The position numbers and the translations under genes are program-made. Positions 9,279-18,623 of a DNA stretch of 64,000 nucleotides are shown one piece after another. The notes beneath the pieces were generated by a model. It did not search any database. It was not told the origin of the DNA and saw nothing but the letters and a program-made list of their open reading frames with translations. The DNA comes from an uncultured Pseudomonadales bacterium (lineage in GTDB: Bacteria; Pseudomonadota; Gammaproteobacteria; Pseudomonadales; Azotimanducaceae). Within the stretch, counting starts at the first letter, position 1. Each line of letters starts with the position of its first letter. The stretch is from assembly GCA_937921865.1 (NCBI GenBank), contig CAKZWF010000061.1, positions 1 through 64,000 on the forward strand, written 5' to 3'.

Positions 9279-10429
9279 TGCGCAAATTTATTATCCCCGC
9301 CCTGGTAGTTATCGCCTCAGTTTTTGGTGCGGTCACATTGATGGCTACAAGTCCCGAACTGAAGCCTGCAGCAATCGAGCCCGTTGCCGCTACGGTACGC
9401 GTTAAATCGGTAAACCCTGAACCGATACAGCTCAAAGTTCACTCGCAGGGCACTGTGGTACCGAATACTGAAAGTGAGTTGATTCCGGAAGTCTCCGGCC
9501 GGGTCACCTGGAAATCACCGGCCCTGGTCAACGGCGGCTATTTCTCAGAAGGCGACGTACTGCTCAGGCTGGAAGCCAACGACTACAACTCAACACTGGA
9601 ACGGGCACGAGCAACGCTGACTCGCGCCGAGGCGGAATTCGAGCATGCCAGATTCGAATACCAGAGACTGAAGAGCCTGGAAGAACGACAGCTGACCAGT
9701 AAATCTCAGCTGGAGAATCAGCTCCGTGGTTTCCGGGTTGCCGAAGCGACCCTGCAGGATGCTCGCGCCAACTATTCTCAGGCCAGTCGGGATCTGGCGC
9801 GTACCGAGATCAAAGCGCCCTTCTCTGGCCTGGTGCGCAAAGAATCAGTCAATATCGGTCAGTTCGTCAGCCGCGGCGCTGCTGTTGCGACAGTTTACTC
9901 GGCCGATACTGCCGAAGTCAGACTGCCGATCGCGGATCGACAGCTGGCGTTTCTGAATCTGCCGATGGGGCATCTGGGCGAACTGCCCGTCGACGAACAA
10001 CCCACAGTCACCCTGCGTGCCGACTACGCGGGCCGCCAGCTGAGCTGGACCGGTCGGATAGTACGAATGGAAGCCCAGATCGATACTGCCAGTCGCATGG
10101 TCCACGTCATCGCCAGAGTCAGCAATGAAGAGCAGGACATTCCGCTCTCCGTGGGCCTTTTTGTCAAAGCTGAAATTGACGGTCTGCAAGTAGAAGACGT
10201 TGTGGTGATGCCCCGCAACGCGCTGCGTAACGGTAACCGCGTGCTTGTCGTGGATGCGGAAAACAAGCTGCACTATCGGGAGATTACCCCACTGCGACTC
10301 TATCGCGACGAAGTTCTGATCCGCTCCGGACTGGAAGCTGGCGAACGGGTCTGTATTTCACCGCTGCAGACCGCGATAGACGGAATGGTCGTCGATCCTG
10401 TCGACGAAGACACCAACACCACGGGTTGA
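9275..10429 (+). CDS. RND efflux periplasmic adaptor (membrane fusion protein)
   Basis: 384 residues. GGAGG lies ten bases before ATG 9275. An N-terminal hydrophobic segment (about residues 5-25) anchors or exports the protein; no lipobox cysteine is present, unlike AcrA. The order is lipoyl/barrel-sandwich strands (VSGRVTWKSPALVNGGYFSEGDVLLRL split around the hairpin), a coiled-coil alpha-hairpin (about 105-165, rich in Ala/Glu/Arg), the second lipoyl half with IKAPFSGLVRKESVNIGQFV, a beta-barrel domain, and a membrane-proximal domain. It links the inner-membrane pump 10436-13636 to an outer-membrane channel. No TolC-like gene is in the window, so that partner is encoded elsewhere. Confidence 0.93.
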   Translation: MMRKFIIPALVVIASVFGAVTLMATSPELKPAAIEPVAATVRVKSVNPEPIQLKVHSQGTVVPNTESELIPEVSGRVTWKSPALVNGGYFSEGDVLLRLEANDYNSTLERARATLTRAEAEFEHARFEYQRLKSLEERQLTSKSQLENQLRGFRVAEATLQDARANYSQASRDLARTEIKAPFSGLVRKESVNIGQFVSRGAAVATVYSADTAEVRLPIADRQLAFLNLPMGHLGELPVDEQPTVTLRADYAGRQLSWTGRIVRMEAQIDTASRMVHVIARVSNEEQDIPLSVGLFVKAEIDGLQVEDVVVMPRNALRNGNRVLVVDAENKLHYREITPLRLYRDEVLIRSGLEAGERVCISPLQTAIDGMVVDPVDEDTNTTG

Positions 10430-10435
10430 TCGTTA

Positions 10436-13400
10436 ATGCATACCGCAATCACCTGGTTCACCAAGAACCCCGTCGCCGCCAACCTGCTGATGTTCATTCT
10501 GCTCATCGGTGGCGGCATGGCGATCTTCACAGTGCATCAGGAAGAATTTCCGAGCATCGATATAAACGTTGTCAATGTGACAGTGCCTTATCTCGGAGCC
10601 GCACCGGAAGAATCTGAACAGGGTGTGTGCATCCGCATTGAAGAAGCACTGGAAAGCGTTGAAGGCATCGAGAAACTTCGAGCCACCGCCTCTGAAGGCT
10701 CCTGCAGCGTTCAGGCCATGCTTTTTGAAGACATAGATACCACCGAAGCGCTGAATGAAATCAAGAGTATGGTTGATGGGATCAACACCTTTCCAACCGA
10801 AACTGAAAAACCCATTGTCTCCAAGCTCACCATCACTCATGACCTGATGGAGATTGCGCTGTTTGGTGATACCAGCGAACGCAATCTGAAAGAAATCGGT
10901 CAGGAGATTCGCGATCAGATTGTGACAATCGAGGGTGTCTCAACCGTCGGACTGAACTTTGTCAGACCGTATGAAATCTCTATCGAAATCTCCGAAGACT
11001 CGCTGCGCCGGTATGGCGTGACGCTTCAGCAGGTCGCTAAGATCATCGACAACACGTCGCTCGACATGCCCGGAGGCACAATCAAGACAGAGGGTGGCGA
11101 AATCCTGCTGCGCGCCAAAGGCCAGGCTTACTGGGGTGAAGAATTCGAAGACATCGTTGTGGTCACCCGCAACGATGGCACCAACGTGATGCTCAGCGAA
11201 ATCGCCAGGATCCGTGACACCTTCGAAGAGGGAGACGTGGTCGCCCGCTTCAACGGCAAACCTGCGGTCATTATCAAAGTGTGGCGGGTCGGCAAAGAGG
11301 ATGCGATTCAGATGGCCGCCGACATCAGTGAGTTCGTTGAACGCTACCAGCCTTCCCTGCCGCAGGGTCTGGCACTGTCAATCTGGAGCAACGACGCAGA
11401 CAGCCTGCAGGCGCGGCTCGACACCTTGTCCAGCATGGCCATCAGCGGCCTGGGCCTGGTCATCATCGTGCTGGCCCTGTTTCTGAAATTCCGGCTGGCG
11501 ATGTGGGTGGCTGCGGGTATTCCGATCGCGATGCTCGGCACGATTGCCATATTTCCCTATGCAGATATCTCCATGAGCACCATGACCGTGCTGGCATTCA
11601 TTCTGGTGCTCGGCATTCTGGTCGACGACGCCATTGTGGTTGGCGAACGCGTGTACGGGCACGAGCAGATGGGTAAAGCCCCCGTCCAGGCAGCCATTGA
11701 CGGCACCTGGGAGGTGTCGGTACCCGTCATATTCGGAGTACTGACCACCATGGCCGCGTTCCTGCCGCTGCTCCTGGCCAGCGGGCGCATGGGCGGCTTT
11801 TTCAGCGTCATTGGTCTGGTGGTTGTGATCGCGCTGGTATTCAGCATTGTTGAATCGCAACTGATCCTGCCGTCGCATCTGGCGCACAGGAATCACGAAG
11901 ACGGTCATAGTAAAGCTGCAAAAGCCTGGAATGGATTCCAGGGCAAGCTGTCTGGCTGGCTGGAACGTCTGGCCAACAATCACTATCAGCCATTTCTGAA
12001 GAAAGCTGTCGACAATCGTTATATCACCGCCTCTGTCGGACTCGGTGTACTGATCCTCGCACTGGCTCTGATCATGAGCGGGCGAGTGATCTTCACCTTT
12101 TTCCCGGCCATTGAAGGTGACCGGGTGTATGCAACTCTGGAAATGCCTGAGGGTGTGTCAGTCAGCGTTACTGCAGCGGCTGCGCGACAGCTGGAAGAAG
12201 CTGTTCCGGCACTGGAAAAAATGCTTGAGGAGCGCACCGGAAGATCGGGCATCGTGAAAGACCTTTTCACCAGTATCGGCCAGCAGGCCAACCGTGGTAG
12301 CGGCCGTCCTACGATGGCACAGGCCGGGCGCAGCCATTTTGGCGAAGTGGTTTTAGCCCTCGGTGACGCCGAAGATCGCAACGACCTGAGTTCCAAAACG
12401 ATTGCGACCATGTGGCGGGATCTGGTTGGACCGATTCCTGACGCTGTGAAACTCAGTTTCAGCGCTGATGAGTTTTCAGCCGGTGAACCGATCAACTATC
12501 AGCTCACGGCCCGCAATACCGAAGACATCCGCCGGGCTGCTGCTGACCTGCGGGCAGAGCTGAGCCGATATCAGGGTGTCTTCGACATCACCGATTCGTT
12601 CCGCGCCGGCAAGCAGGAGATCAAACTGTCGCTGCTGCCTGAAGCGAGAAATCTCGGTCTGACCCTCAACGACCTGGCCAGTCAGGTGCGCAACGCCTTC
12701 TATGGTTCAGAAGCTCAGCGCATTCAGCGCGGCCAGAACGACGTGCGGGTGATGGTCCGTTTCCCCGAGACAGAAAGAACCTCCATCGGTAATCTCGAAG
12801 ACATGTATATCCGCACGCCGACGGGCATCGAAGTACCTTTTTACAGCGTCGCCAAATTTGAACTCGGCCGGGGCTTTTCATCTATCCAGCGCATCGATGG
12901 TCAACGGGTCATCAACGTTATCGCCGACCTGGATCGCTCAGTCATTTCTCCCGAAGAGATCAACGCCAGCATTCAGCAGGAGGTCCTGCCGATGCTCCAG
13001 GCGAAGTATCCGTTAGTTGAAATGTCACTGGCAGGGGAATCGGAGGAGCGAGCCAAATCTTTTACCGGACTTGCTCAGGCTGCGCTGCTGTCGCTGATCG
13101 TGATCTACGCGCTGCTGGCAATTCCACTGAAATCTTACCTGCAACCGCTGGTGATCATGAGCGTGATTCCGTTTGGTGCCGTCGGCGCGATTATCGGGCA
13201 CTGGATTATGGGTTATCAGCTGATGTTCTTCTCTGCTCTTGGCATCGTTGCGCTGTCCGGTGTGGTGGTGAACGCCAGTCTTGTACTGGTGGACTTTATC
13301 AATCGGCGCCGGCGTGAAGGTATGCCGTTAGAAGAAGCCGTGCTGGCGGCAGGTGTCATCCGTTTCCGGCCGATTCTGCTGACATCGATCACAACCTTTG

Positions 13401-13636
13401 TCGGATTGATTCCGCTGATGGCCAATCCGAGTCCGGCAACCATATTCTTCATTCCAATGGCTATATCTCTGGCCTTCGGCGTGCTGTTCGCCACGGCGAT
13501 TACGCTGATCATGGTGCCGTCGCTGTATCGGATTGCCGAAGACTGGTTCGGCTGGGATGAAGTCGCTCAGGGAGCGGTGGATGCCGACGATGCGCACCGG
13601 GCTCGTCGCGCCGCACAGCAACAGCCGGCTGGTTGA
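10436..13636 (+). CDS. RND-superfamily efflux pump inner-membrane subunit (AcrB/HAE1-like)
   Basis: 1066 residues, six bases after the adaptor gene. Proton-driven trimeric exporter of drugs, lipophiles or metabolites. There is TM1 near residues 12-32, a large periplasmic loop, the TM2-TM6 bundle (about 330-480) with VDDAIVVGE in TM4 carrying the paired Asp of the proton relay, a soluble linker, TM7 near 535-555, a second periplasmic loop, and TM8-12 (about 880-1040). FGAVGAIIGH and the second repeat motif are intact. Substrate unknown; control by the FadR-type regulator hints at a metabolic or acyl ligand. The short Ala/Arg/Gln-rich C terminus is not diagnostic. Confidence 0.95.
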   Translation: MHTAITWFTKNPVAANLLMFILLIGGGMAIFTVHQEEFPSIDINVVNVTVPYLGAAPEESEQGVCIRIEEALESVEGIEKLRATASEGSCSVQAMLFEDIDTTEALNEIKSMVDGINTFPTETEKPIVSKLTITHDLMEIALFGDTSERNLKEIGQEIRDQIVTIEGVSTVGLNFVRPYEISIEISEDSLRRYGVTLQQVAKIIDNTSLDMPGGTIKTEGGEILLRAKGQAYWGEEFEDIVVVTRNDGTNVMLSEIARIRDTFEEGDVVARFNGKPAVIIKVWRVGKEDAIQMAADISEFVERYQPSLPQGLALSIWSNDADSLQARLDTLSSMAISGLGLVIIVLALFLKFRLAMWVAAGIPIAMLGTIAIFPYADISMSTMTVLAFILVLGILVDDAIVVGERVYGHEQMGKAPVQAAIDGTWEVSVPVIFGVLTTMAAFLPLLLASGRMGGFFSVIGLVVVIALVFSIVESQLILPSHLAHRNHEDGHSKAAKAWNGFQGKLSGWLERLANNHYQPFLKKAVDNRYITASVGLGVLILALALIMSGRVIFTFFPAIEGDRVYATLEMPEGVSVSVTAAAARQLEEAVPALEKMLEERTGRSGIVKDLFTSIGQQANRGSGRPTMAQAGRSHFGEVVLALGDAEDRNDLSSKTIATMWRDLVGPIPDAVKLSFSADEFSAGEPINYQLTARNTEDIRRAAADLRAELSRYQGVFDITDSFRAGKQEIKLSLLPEARNLGLTLNDLASQVRNAFYGSEAQRIQRGQNDVRVMVRFPETERTSIGNLEDMYIRTPTGIEVPFYSVAKFELGRGFSSIQRIDGQRVINVIADLDRSVISPEEINASIQQEVLPMLQAKYPLVEMSLAGESEERAKSFTGLAQAALLSLIVIYALLAIPLKSYLQPLVIMSVIPFGAVGAIIGHWIMGYQLMFFSALGIVALSGVVVNASLVLVDFINRRRREGMPLEEAVLAAGVIRFRPILLTSITTFVGLIPLMANPSPATIFFIPMAISLAFGVLFATAITLIMVPSLYRIAEDWFGWDEVAQGAVDADDAHRARRAAQQQPAG

Positions 13637-13652
13637 ATCGACAGCAGCGCAA

Positions 13653-14636
13653 CTAGCCCAGAGTTGCGCGAACTCGCTCTAGAAGCTTTTTAGTTGCAAG
13701 GATCCCATCTGCTTCTGACAGCCGCCGGCCTTCGTATTCGATACCCACGTAGCCGGAATAACCCGCGCCCGCGACGATCTCCAGCATCCGCTGAAAATCG
13801 ATTGTGGTTTCTTCACCGGCGCTATCAAAGTCATAAGATTTCGCGCTGACAGCGCGGGCATAAGGCATAAGTTCAGCAACGCCCAGATAGCGATCATAGT
13901 GTTGTTCCGGTTCAGCACCTCTGGGACTCAACCGGAAGTTACCAAAATCCGGAAGTGTGCCGACGCGCGGATGATCGGCTGTCTCTATGACCCCGACCAG
14001 CCAGCTGCCATCACTCGACAGGCCACCGTGGTTCTCAACCAGCACGGACAGGTTCAGCCGCTCGGCCAGTTCACCCAGCTGGTGCAGCGTATCGGCAACC
14101 CGGCTGGCCAGTTCAATTCGATCCCCTTCACCGTAGGCGTTTACGCGAACCGCCCGGCAGCCAAGTCGAGCGGCAGCCTCCAGCCACGGTCGATGACTCT
14201 CGACGACCTGGGCGCGGGTTCCGGCGTCGGCAGCTCCGGTGGCACCAACTCGATCACACATGATCAGCAGGGAGCGCACACCCGCGTCATCTGCCCGCTG
14301 GCGCAGCTGATTCATATAGCCATCGTCGCGGGCGCGGCCGAAATAGAAGGTGTTCACATACTCGATGGCATCGATGTCGAAGTCTCGACGCGCAATGGTT
14401 GCAAAATCGAGCGGGTCCAGTGGGCCGCGCAGCACCGAATCCGGTGCTTCGGTAAACGCCTGGCCGAACTTCTCCCAGCCCATCGTCAGACTGGCACCGA
14501 AGAAAGATCGATGCAGTGACCATTGCGCCAGCGAGATCTGAAAGGCAGGCTCTACCGCCCGGCTGGTCAGCGGCAATGCCGTCAGCCCGGCACCGGCAAG
14601 CGCATATTGTGAGAATCGACGTCGGCTTATCGACAT
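13653..14636 (-). CDS. Tat-exported sugar-phosphate isomerase/epimerase-like TIM-barrel protein
   Basis: 327 residues. The N terminus SRRRFSQYALAGAGLTALP has the twin-arginine motif and hydrophobic core of a Tat signal, with cleavage likely near residue 27. The mature part belongs to the xylose isomerase-like/AP endonuclease 2 TIM-barrel family. Visible strands include ALRRDFDIDAIEYV-type segment, LLIMCDR (about 117), VRVNAYG (about 165), LVENHGG (about 200) and VGIEYEG near the C terminus, with acidic and His residues suited to a divalent metal. Such exported homologues are often annotated as hydroxypyruvate isomerase-like, but no substrate is established. It is convergent with the RND operon, 16 bases away. 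Confidence 0.85.
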   Translation of the reverse strand: MSISRRRFSQYALAGAGLTALPLTSRAVEPAFQISLAQWSLHRSFFGASLTMGWEKFGQAFTEAPDSVLRGPLDPLDFATIARRDFDIDAIEYVNTFYFGRARDDGYMNQLRQRADDAGVRSLLIMCDRVGATGAADAGTRAQVVESHRPWLEAAARLGCRAVRVNAYGEGDRIELASRVADTLHQLGELAERLNLSVLVENHGGLSSDGSWLVGVIETADHPRVGTLPDFGNFRLSPRGAEPEQHYDRYLGVAELMPYARAVSAKSYDFDSAGEETTIDFQRMLEIVAGAGYSGYVGIEYEGRRLSEADGILATKKLLERVRATLG

Positions 14637-14729
14637 GGCACACCCCGATTAATTCGAGTCTCCAGTCTATGCCGGCCACTCCACCCTCACCAGCCGCCAC
14701 GCTACAAAATGCTGGGCTAAGATAGCCCG

Positions 14730-15245
14730 ATGGACAATGAACCTATCCAAACCTATGACGAACACGGCAGGCGCCTGGGCGTTGCTCCCAGAGGACGCGT
14801 GCACACCGACGGGCTATGGCACAAAGCCGCCAACGTACTGCTGTTTCGCAGTAACGGTCAGATGATCCTGCAGCAGCGCGCGGCAGATAAAGATGTCTGC
14901 CCGGACCTGTGGGACCTGAGTGTTGCCGAACACCTCGCTCCAGGAGAGTCTTTCGAAGACGCAGCGTTGCGGGGTCTGGTCGAAGAACTGGGGCTCAGCG
15001 GGATTGATCTGGTTCCGGTCTCAGACGTGGTGAAAGCCCGCTATGACCATGCCGATATCTGCGATCGCGAGTTCCAGCAGAGCTTCAAAGGGGTCAGTGA
15101 TGCCGCTCTGCGGCCGGATCCGACAGAGGTAGCCGGCATCCTCGAGGTCACCCCCGATGAGCTGCGCACAGCCATCCGAGACCAGCCGAGCCTGTTCACA
15201 CCCTGGCTCAAAGACACCTTGAAATCTTTGAACTATCTGATCTAA
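14730..15245 (+). CDS. Nudix hydrolase with a variant Nudix box
   Basis: 171 residues. Nudix enzymes cleave nucleoside diphosphates linked to another moiety. The region from 61 to 89 is the Nudix box: E73 fits the x5-E position, R81 follows at the right spacing, and E85, E86, G88 and L89 complete the EExGU part. Two consensus residues are changed: the leading Gly is E67 and the Glu after Arg is G82. The N-terminal YDEHGRRLGVAPRGRVHTDGLWH resembles the isopentenyl-diphosphate isomerase/YfcD-like group of Nudix proteins. Cytoplasmic. The following MATE gene begins four bases after its stop, so they are probably cotranscribed. Confidence 0.88.
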   Translation: MDNEPIQTYDEHGRRLGVAPRGRVHTDGLWHKAANVLLFRSNGQMILQQRAADKDVCPDLWDLSVAEHLAPGESFEDAALRGLVEELGLSGIDLVPVSDVVKARYDHADICDREFQQSFKGVSDAALRPDPTEVAGILEVTPDELRTAIRDQPSLFTPWLKDTLKSLNYLI

Positions 15246-15249
15246 GTCA

Positions 15250-16602
15250 TTGAATTCTATCAATATAGATAACCTACCGAGCCAGCCTAAAGAGTGGCAC
15301 CAACGAGTCTGGTCGCTCTCCTGGCCAGTCATTGTGGCCAATATCACGATTCCAATGGTGGGCGTGGTCGACACTGCGGTCATGGGTCGCATGCCCGACG
15401 CGAGCTACATCGGCGCAGTCGCAGTTGGTGCCACCATCTTCAGCTCGATCTATTGGCTGTTCGGTTTTCTGCGCATGGGTACCACCGGACTGGTGGCACA
15501 GGCCAGCGGTGCTGGAGACACCCGCGAACTGTCCCGAATTGCCGCCCGCGGCCTGGGGGTAGCGCTGGCCATTTCAGCCGCAGTGCTGCTGCTGAAATGG
15601 CCCATCGAAACCATGATGTTCGCGCTGTTCGAAGCCAGCGATCAGGTGGAAACCTTTGCCCGCAGCTACTTCAGCATTCGCATCTGGGGCGCACCGGCGC
15701 TGATGATCTACATGGTCTGTCTGGGCATGCTGTTCGGCACTCAGCGGATGCAGGTAACCCTGTGGCTGAGCGTGTTGTTGAACGTGACCAACGTCGTCCT
15801 CGATCTGCTGTTTGTGCTCGGCTTTGGCTGGGGAGTTGCCGGTGTGGCGGCGGCAACGCTGATCAGCGAATGGCTCGCTGCCTGTATTGCCCTGCTCGTG
15901 GTTGTCCGGATGATCATCGCAGCCGGCTGGCAACGATCCTGGCTTACCGGGCTATGGCAGGGCCGCGAGGTGGTGCGGCTATTTCAGGTCAGTGGCAACC
16001 TGATTATCCGATCCTTCTTTGTACAGCTGCCCTTCTTTGTTTTCACGCTGATCGGCGCGCGCTTCGGAGATGTGGTGCTGGCGGCCAACGCGCTGCTGAT
16101 GCAGTTCTTTTTTGTGATGGCTTTTGGTCTTGATGGCTTTGCCCACACCGCTGAGACGCTCAGCGGCTATGCCTATGGCGCGCGAGATCGATCTGGGCTG
16201 CGTAACGCCGTTCGCTACAGCCTGATCTGGGCGGTGATCTTCTCAGCGTTGATTACTGCCGTCTATGCGCTCGCCGGACCCTGGCTCATCAACCAGCTGA
16301 CCACCCTCCCCGACGTCAGAAGCACCGCGATTGCCCTGCTGCCCTGGGTAGCCGTCTCGCCGTTGATCGCGGTCACCGCTTTTCACTTCGACGGAGTCTT
16401 CATCGGCACCACCCGCACCGCAGAACTGCGTAACAGCATGTTTGCCGCGGCGAGTCTGTTCGGACTGGTTCTGTGGTTGACCCTGGATACGCTCGGCAAT
16501 CAAGGGCTGTGGCTGGCGATGATCAGTTTCCTGGGCGTCCGCGGCTTGCTGTTGATTGCGCAATACCCGCGCCTGGAACGCCGGACTGACGCTGACGTTT
16601 GA
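15250..16602 (+). CDS. MATE-family multidrug/metabolite exporter (DinF-like)
   Basis: 450 residues with 12 predicted membrane segments. It starts at TTG 15250, four bases after the Nudix stop; no better codon exists before the first helix. Near the N terminus LSWPVIVANITIPMVGVVDTAVMGR is the typical MATE entry (P..VVDT..MG), and the midpoint repeat shows GDVVLAANALLMQFFFV (about residues 275-291). The length and the QASGAGD-like loop after TM2 place it in the DinF subgroup. MATE proteins exchange Na+ or H+ for cationic or lipophilic compounds. Coupling with a Nudix gene suggests export or detoxification of a nucleotide-related or damaged metabolite, which is speculation. Confidence 0.93.
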   Translation: MNSINIDNLPSQPKEWHQRVWSLSWPVIVANITIPMVGVVDTAVMGRMPDASYIGAVAVGATIFSSIYWLFGFLRMGTTGLVAQASGAGDTRELSRIAARGLGVALAISAAVLLLKWPIETMMFALFEASDQVETFARSYFSIRIWGAPALMIYMVCLGMLFGTQRMQVTLWLSVLLNVTNVVLDLLFVLGFGWGVAGVAAATLISEWLAACIALLVVVRMIIAAGWQRSWLTGLWQGREVVRLFQVSGNLIIRSFFVQLPFFVFTLIGARFGDVVLAANALLMQFFFVMAFGLDGFAHTAETLSGYAYGARDRSGLRNAVRYSLIWAVIFSALITAVYALAGPWLINQLTTLPDVRSTAIALLPWVAVSPLIAVTAFHFDGVFIGTTRTAELRNSMFAAASLFGLVLWLTLDTLGNQGLWLAMISFLGVRGLLLIAQYPRLERRTDADV

Positions 16603-16619
16603 CTGCCCGGAAGCGCATG

Positions 16620-16634
16620 GCCCCTTCGAGGGGC
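16620..16634. terminator. GC-rich hairpin after the MATE gene, weak terminator candidate
   Basis: GCCCCT-TCG-AGGGGC forms a six-pair stem 18 bases past the MATE stop. A second stem (CCTCTCC...GGGGAGG) follows around 16650-16673. Neither has a following T-run, so intrinsic termination is uncertain. Confidence 0.35.
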
Positions 16635-16818
16635 GTCTGGGGAATAACCGACCTCTCCTTGATATCCGGGGAGGCTAATTCTCAATCAGACATTCAGCCC
16701 AGGTTGTTTGGGCATTGCGGCAGCAATGTGCGAGATTATCGGCAGATGTGAGCGAACGTTCAGGGTATGTTCAGCTAATCACGGGCAGTCTGGCGATATC
16801 TTCGGAAAAACTCTGCCA

Positions 16819-17244
16819 ATGTCTGTGCCAATGAAAAAATCGATGAAAAGTCTGCAACGCAATCTCCTTATCCGCACGACTGTGGTGGCTGTCAGCGCAG
16901 CAGCAGTTTTCGGCTGCAAAACCACCGATGAGATCAATGCGCCAATCGTCGACATGCCGAACCCGACTTACCAACAGCGCGAAGAGTATGTTGCCAATCT
17001 CAACGAGTGCAGCGCCTACGCCGACGAAGTCCAGACTGCCAAAAAAGCGGGTGCGGGCGCGGTGACCGGTGCAGCCATTGGCGGCGCAGTTGGCGCTATC
17101 TTCGGCGGCAGTCATGGCGCCGCCCAGGGTGCCGGCAGCGGTGCGGTCGTTGGCGGAGCTCAGGGCGGGCTGCAGGGTGCAGAGGAACGTTCCCGGGTCA
17201 TCAAGAGCTGTCTGCGCGGCCGCGGCTACAATGTTCTCAACTGA
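16819..17244 (+). CDS. Glycine-zipper lipoprotein
   Basis: 141 residues from ATG 16819 (GGAAAAA ten bases upstream); ATG 16831 is an alternative. The open frame extends to 16708 but that part is unlike a signal peptide. A basic start and hydrophobic core end in AVFGC, a lipobox, so the mature protein begins at Cys. After about 50 polar residues comes a glycine zipper (AGAGAVTGAAIGGAVGAIFG, then a second Gly/Ala run), the motif that inserts or oligomerises in membranes in SlyB/Rcp-like envelope proteins. A final segment has CLRGRGY. Probably in the outer membrane or periplasmic face; role unknown, perhaps envelope integrity. Confidence 0.8.
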   Translation: MSVPMKKSMKSLQRNLLIRTTVVAVSAAAVFGCKTTDEINAPIVDMPNPTYQQREEYVANLNECSAYADEVQTAKKAGAGAVTGAAIGGAVGAIFGGSHGAAQGAGSGAVVGGAQGGLQGAEERSRVIKSCLRGRGYNVLN

Positions 17245-17363
17245 TTCCGTGATTCCCCTTATTGACCCCACTTAATGTGCTCAAGACCTCGCAGTCTGCT
17301 TGAGTTGCCAACCTGTTCCCGACTATCCTGACCGGCTCAATTTATGGGGAATCAAGGAACATC

Positions 17364-18614
17364 ATGGCTGAAGCCGAAGACCTCACTAGTGATCTGAATA
17401 ACCTGGCAATGTCCGAAGAGGCCGTGCCGCTTCTCGACGCTGTTAAAAAGCACATTCAAGACAATGTCGCGCCCATCACCGAAGAATTCTATCGTCTCGG
17501 CGAAGGCCGGGCTGACCGCTGGAGCTGGGCTCCCGGGCAGCTGGAACTGCTGCAGACCGCCAAAGACAAAGCCAAAGAATCGGGCCTGTGGAACTTCTTC
17601 CTGCCGGACGCGGATACCGGCGAAGGTCTGAAGAACCTGGACTATGCCTATCTTGCCGCTGAGCTCGGGAAATACCCACTGGCCTCCGAAACCCTGAACT
17701 GCAGCGCGCCGGACACCGGCAACATGGAAGTTCTCGAACGCGTGGGCACCGAAGCGCAGAAAGAACAGTGGCTGAAACCACTGCTGGCGGGCGAGATCCG
17801 CTCCTGCTTCGGCATGACCGAACCGAACCTGGCGTCTTCTGATGCCAAAAACATCGGCACCAAAGCAGAGTTGGTGGGTGATGAGTGGGTCATCAACGGC
17901 TCAAAATTCTATATCTCCGGTGCTGGCGATCCACGCTGCAAGGTGATGATCTGCATGGTCAAAACCAGCCCGGACGCGCCGCCGCATCGTCAGCAGTCAC
18001 AGATTCTGGTGCCGATGGATACCCCCGGACTCAAGATCGTTGAGGGAATGGAAGTGTTCGGCCACGATGACGCGCCGCACGGCCACATGCACATCGAACT
18101 GGACAACGTCCGCGTACCGAAAGAAAACATCCTGCTGGGCGAAGGCCGTGGCTTCGAAATTTCCCAGGTGCGTCTGGGACCAGGCCGTATCCATCACTGC
18201 ATGCGCTCCATCGGTCAGGCCGAACGAGCCCTGGATCTGATGGTTCGCCGTGCCACTTCGCGCGAAGCCTTCGGTCGACCGATCATTCAGCTCGGCAAAA
18301 ATCTGGAAATCGTGTCGCGCGCCCGTATCGAGATCGAAGCCATGCGCCTGATGGTGCTGAAAGCTGCGAAAGCGATGGACGTCCTCGGTAATCGTGAAGC
18401 CAGAGTCTGGGTACACATGGTCAAAGCCCTGGTTCCTGAGCGGGTCTGCCAGATCATTGATCAGGCGATTCAGATCCATGGTGCTGCAGGGGTTTCCCAG
18501 TGGACGCCTCTGGCCGCCATGTACACCGGCCAGCGCACGCTGCGAATCGCTGACGGTCCGGATGAAGTGCATCACCTGGTAGTTGGCAGAACCGAAGTCG
18601 CCAAATATCAGTAG
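17364..18614 (+). CDS. Acyl-CoA dehydrogenase (FAD-dependent)
   Basis: 416 residues, ATG with AAGGA seven bases upstream. It oxidises an acyl-CoA to the trans-2-enoyl-CoA, passing electrons to ETF. FAD/substrate motifs include CFGMTEPNLASSDA (about 150-163), WVINGSKFYISGAGD (about 176-190) and the C-terminal domain with REAFGRPI (about 305-312). ADGPDEVHH lies at about 396-404 in place of the usual catalytic-loop EGxxEI. The His/Arg-rich middle is of the type seen in ACAD10/11-like dehydrogenases rather than short-chain BCAD or MCAD. It is followed after nine bases by an enoyl-CoA hydratase, so the pair catalyses consecutive beta-oxidation steps. Chain length or branching of the substrate is not determinable. 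Confidence 0.93.
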   Translation: MAEAEDLTSDLNNLAMSEEAVPLLDAVKKHIQDNVAPITEEFYRLGEGRADRWSWAPGQLELLQTAKDKAKESGLWNFFLPDADTGEGLKNLDYAYLAAELGKYPLASETLNCSAPDTGNMEVLERVGTEAQKEQWLKPLLAGEIRSCFGMTEPNLASSDAKNIGTKAELVGDEWVINGSKFYISGAGDPRCKVMICMVKTSPDAPPHRQQSQILVPMDTPGLKIVEGMEVFGHDDAPHGHMHIELDNVRVPKENILLGEGRGFEISQVRLGPGRIHHCMRSIGQAERALDLMVRRATSREAFGRPIIQLGKNLEIVSRARIEIEAMRLMVLKAAKAMDVLGNREARVWVHMVKALVPERVCQIIDQAIQIHGAAGVSQWTPLAAMYTGQRTLRIADGPDEVHHLVVGRTEVAKYQ

Positions 18615-18623
18615 ACGGTACTG

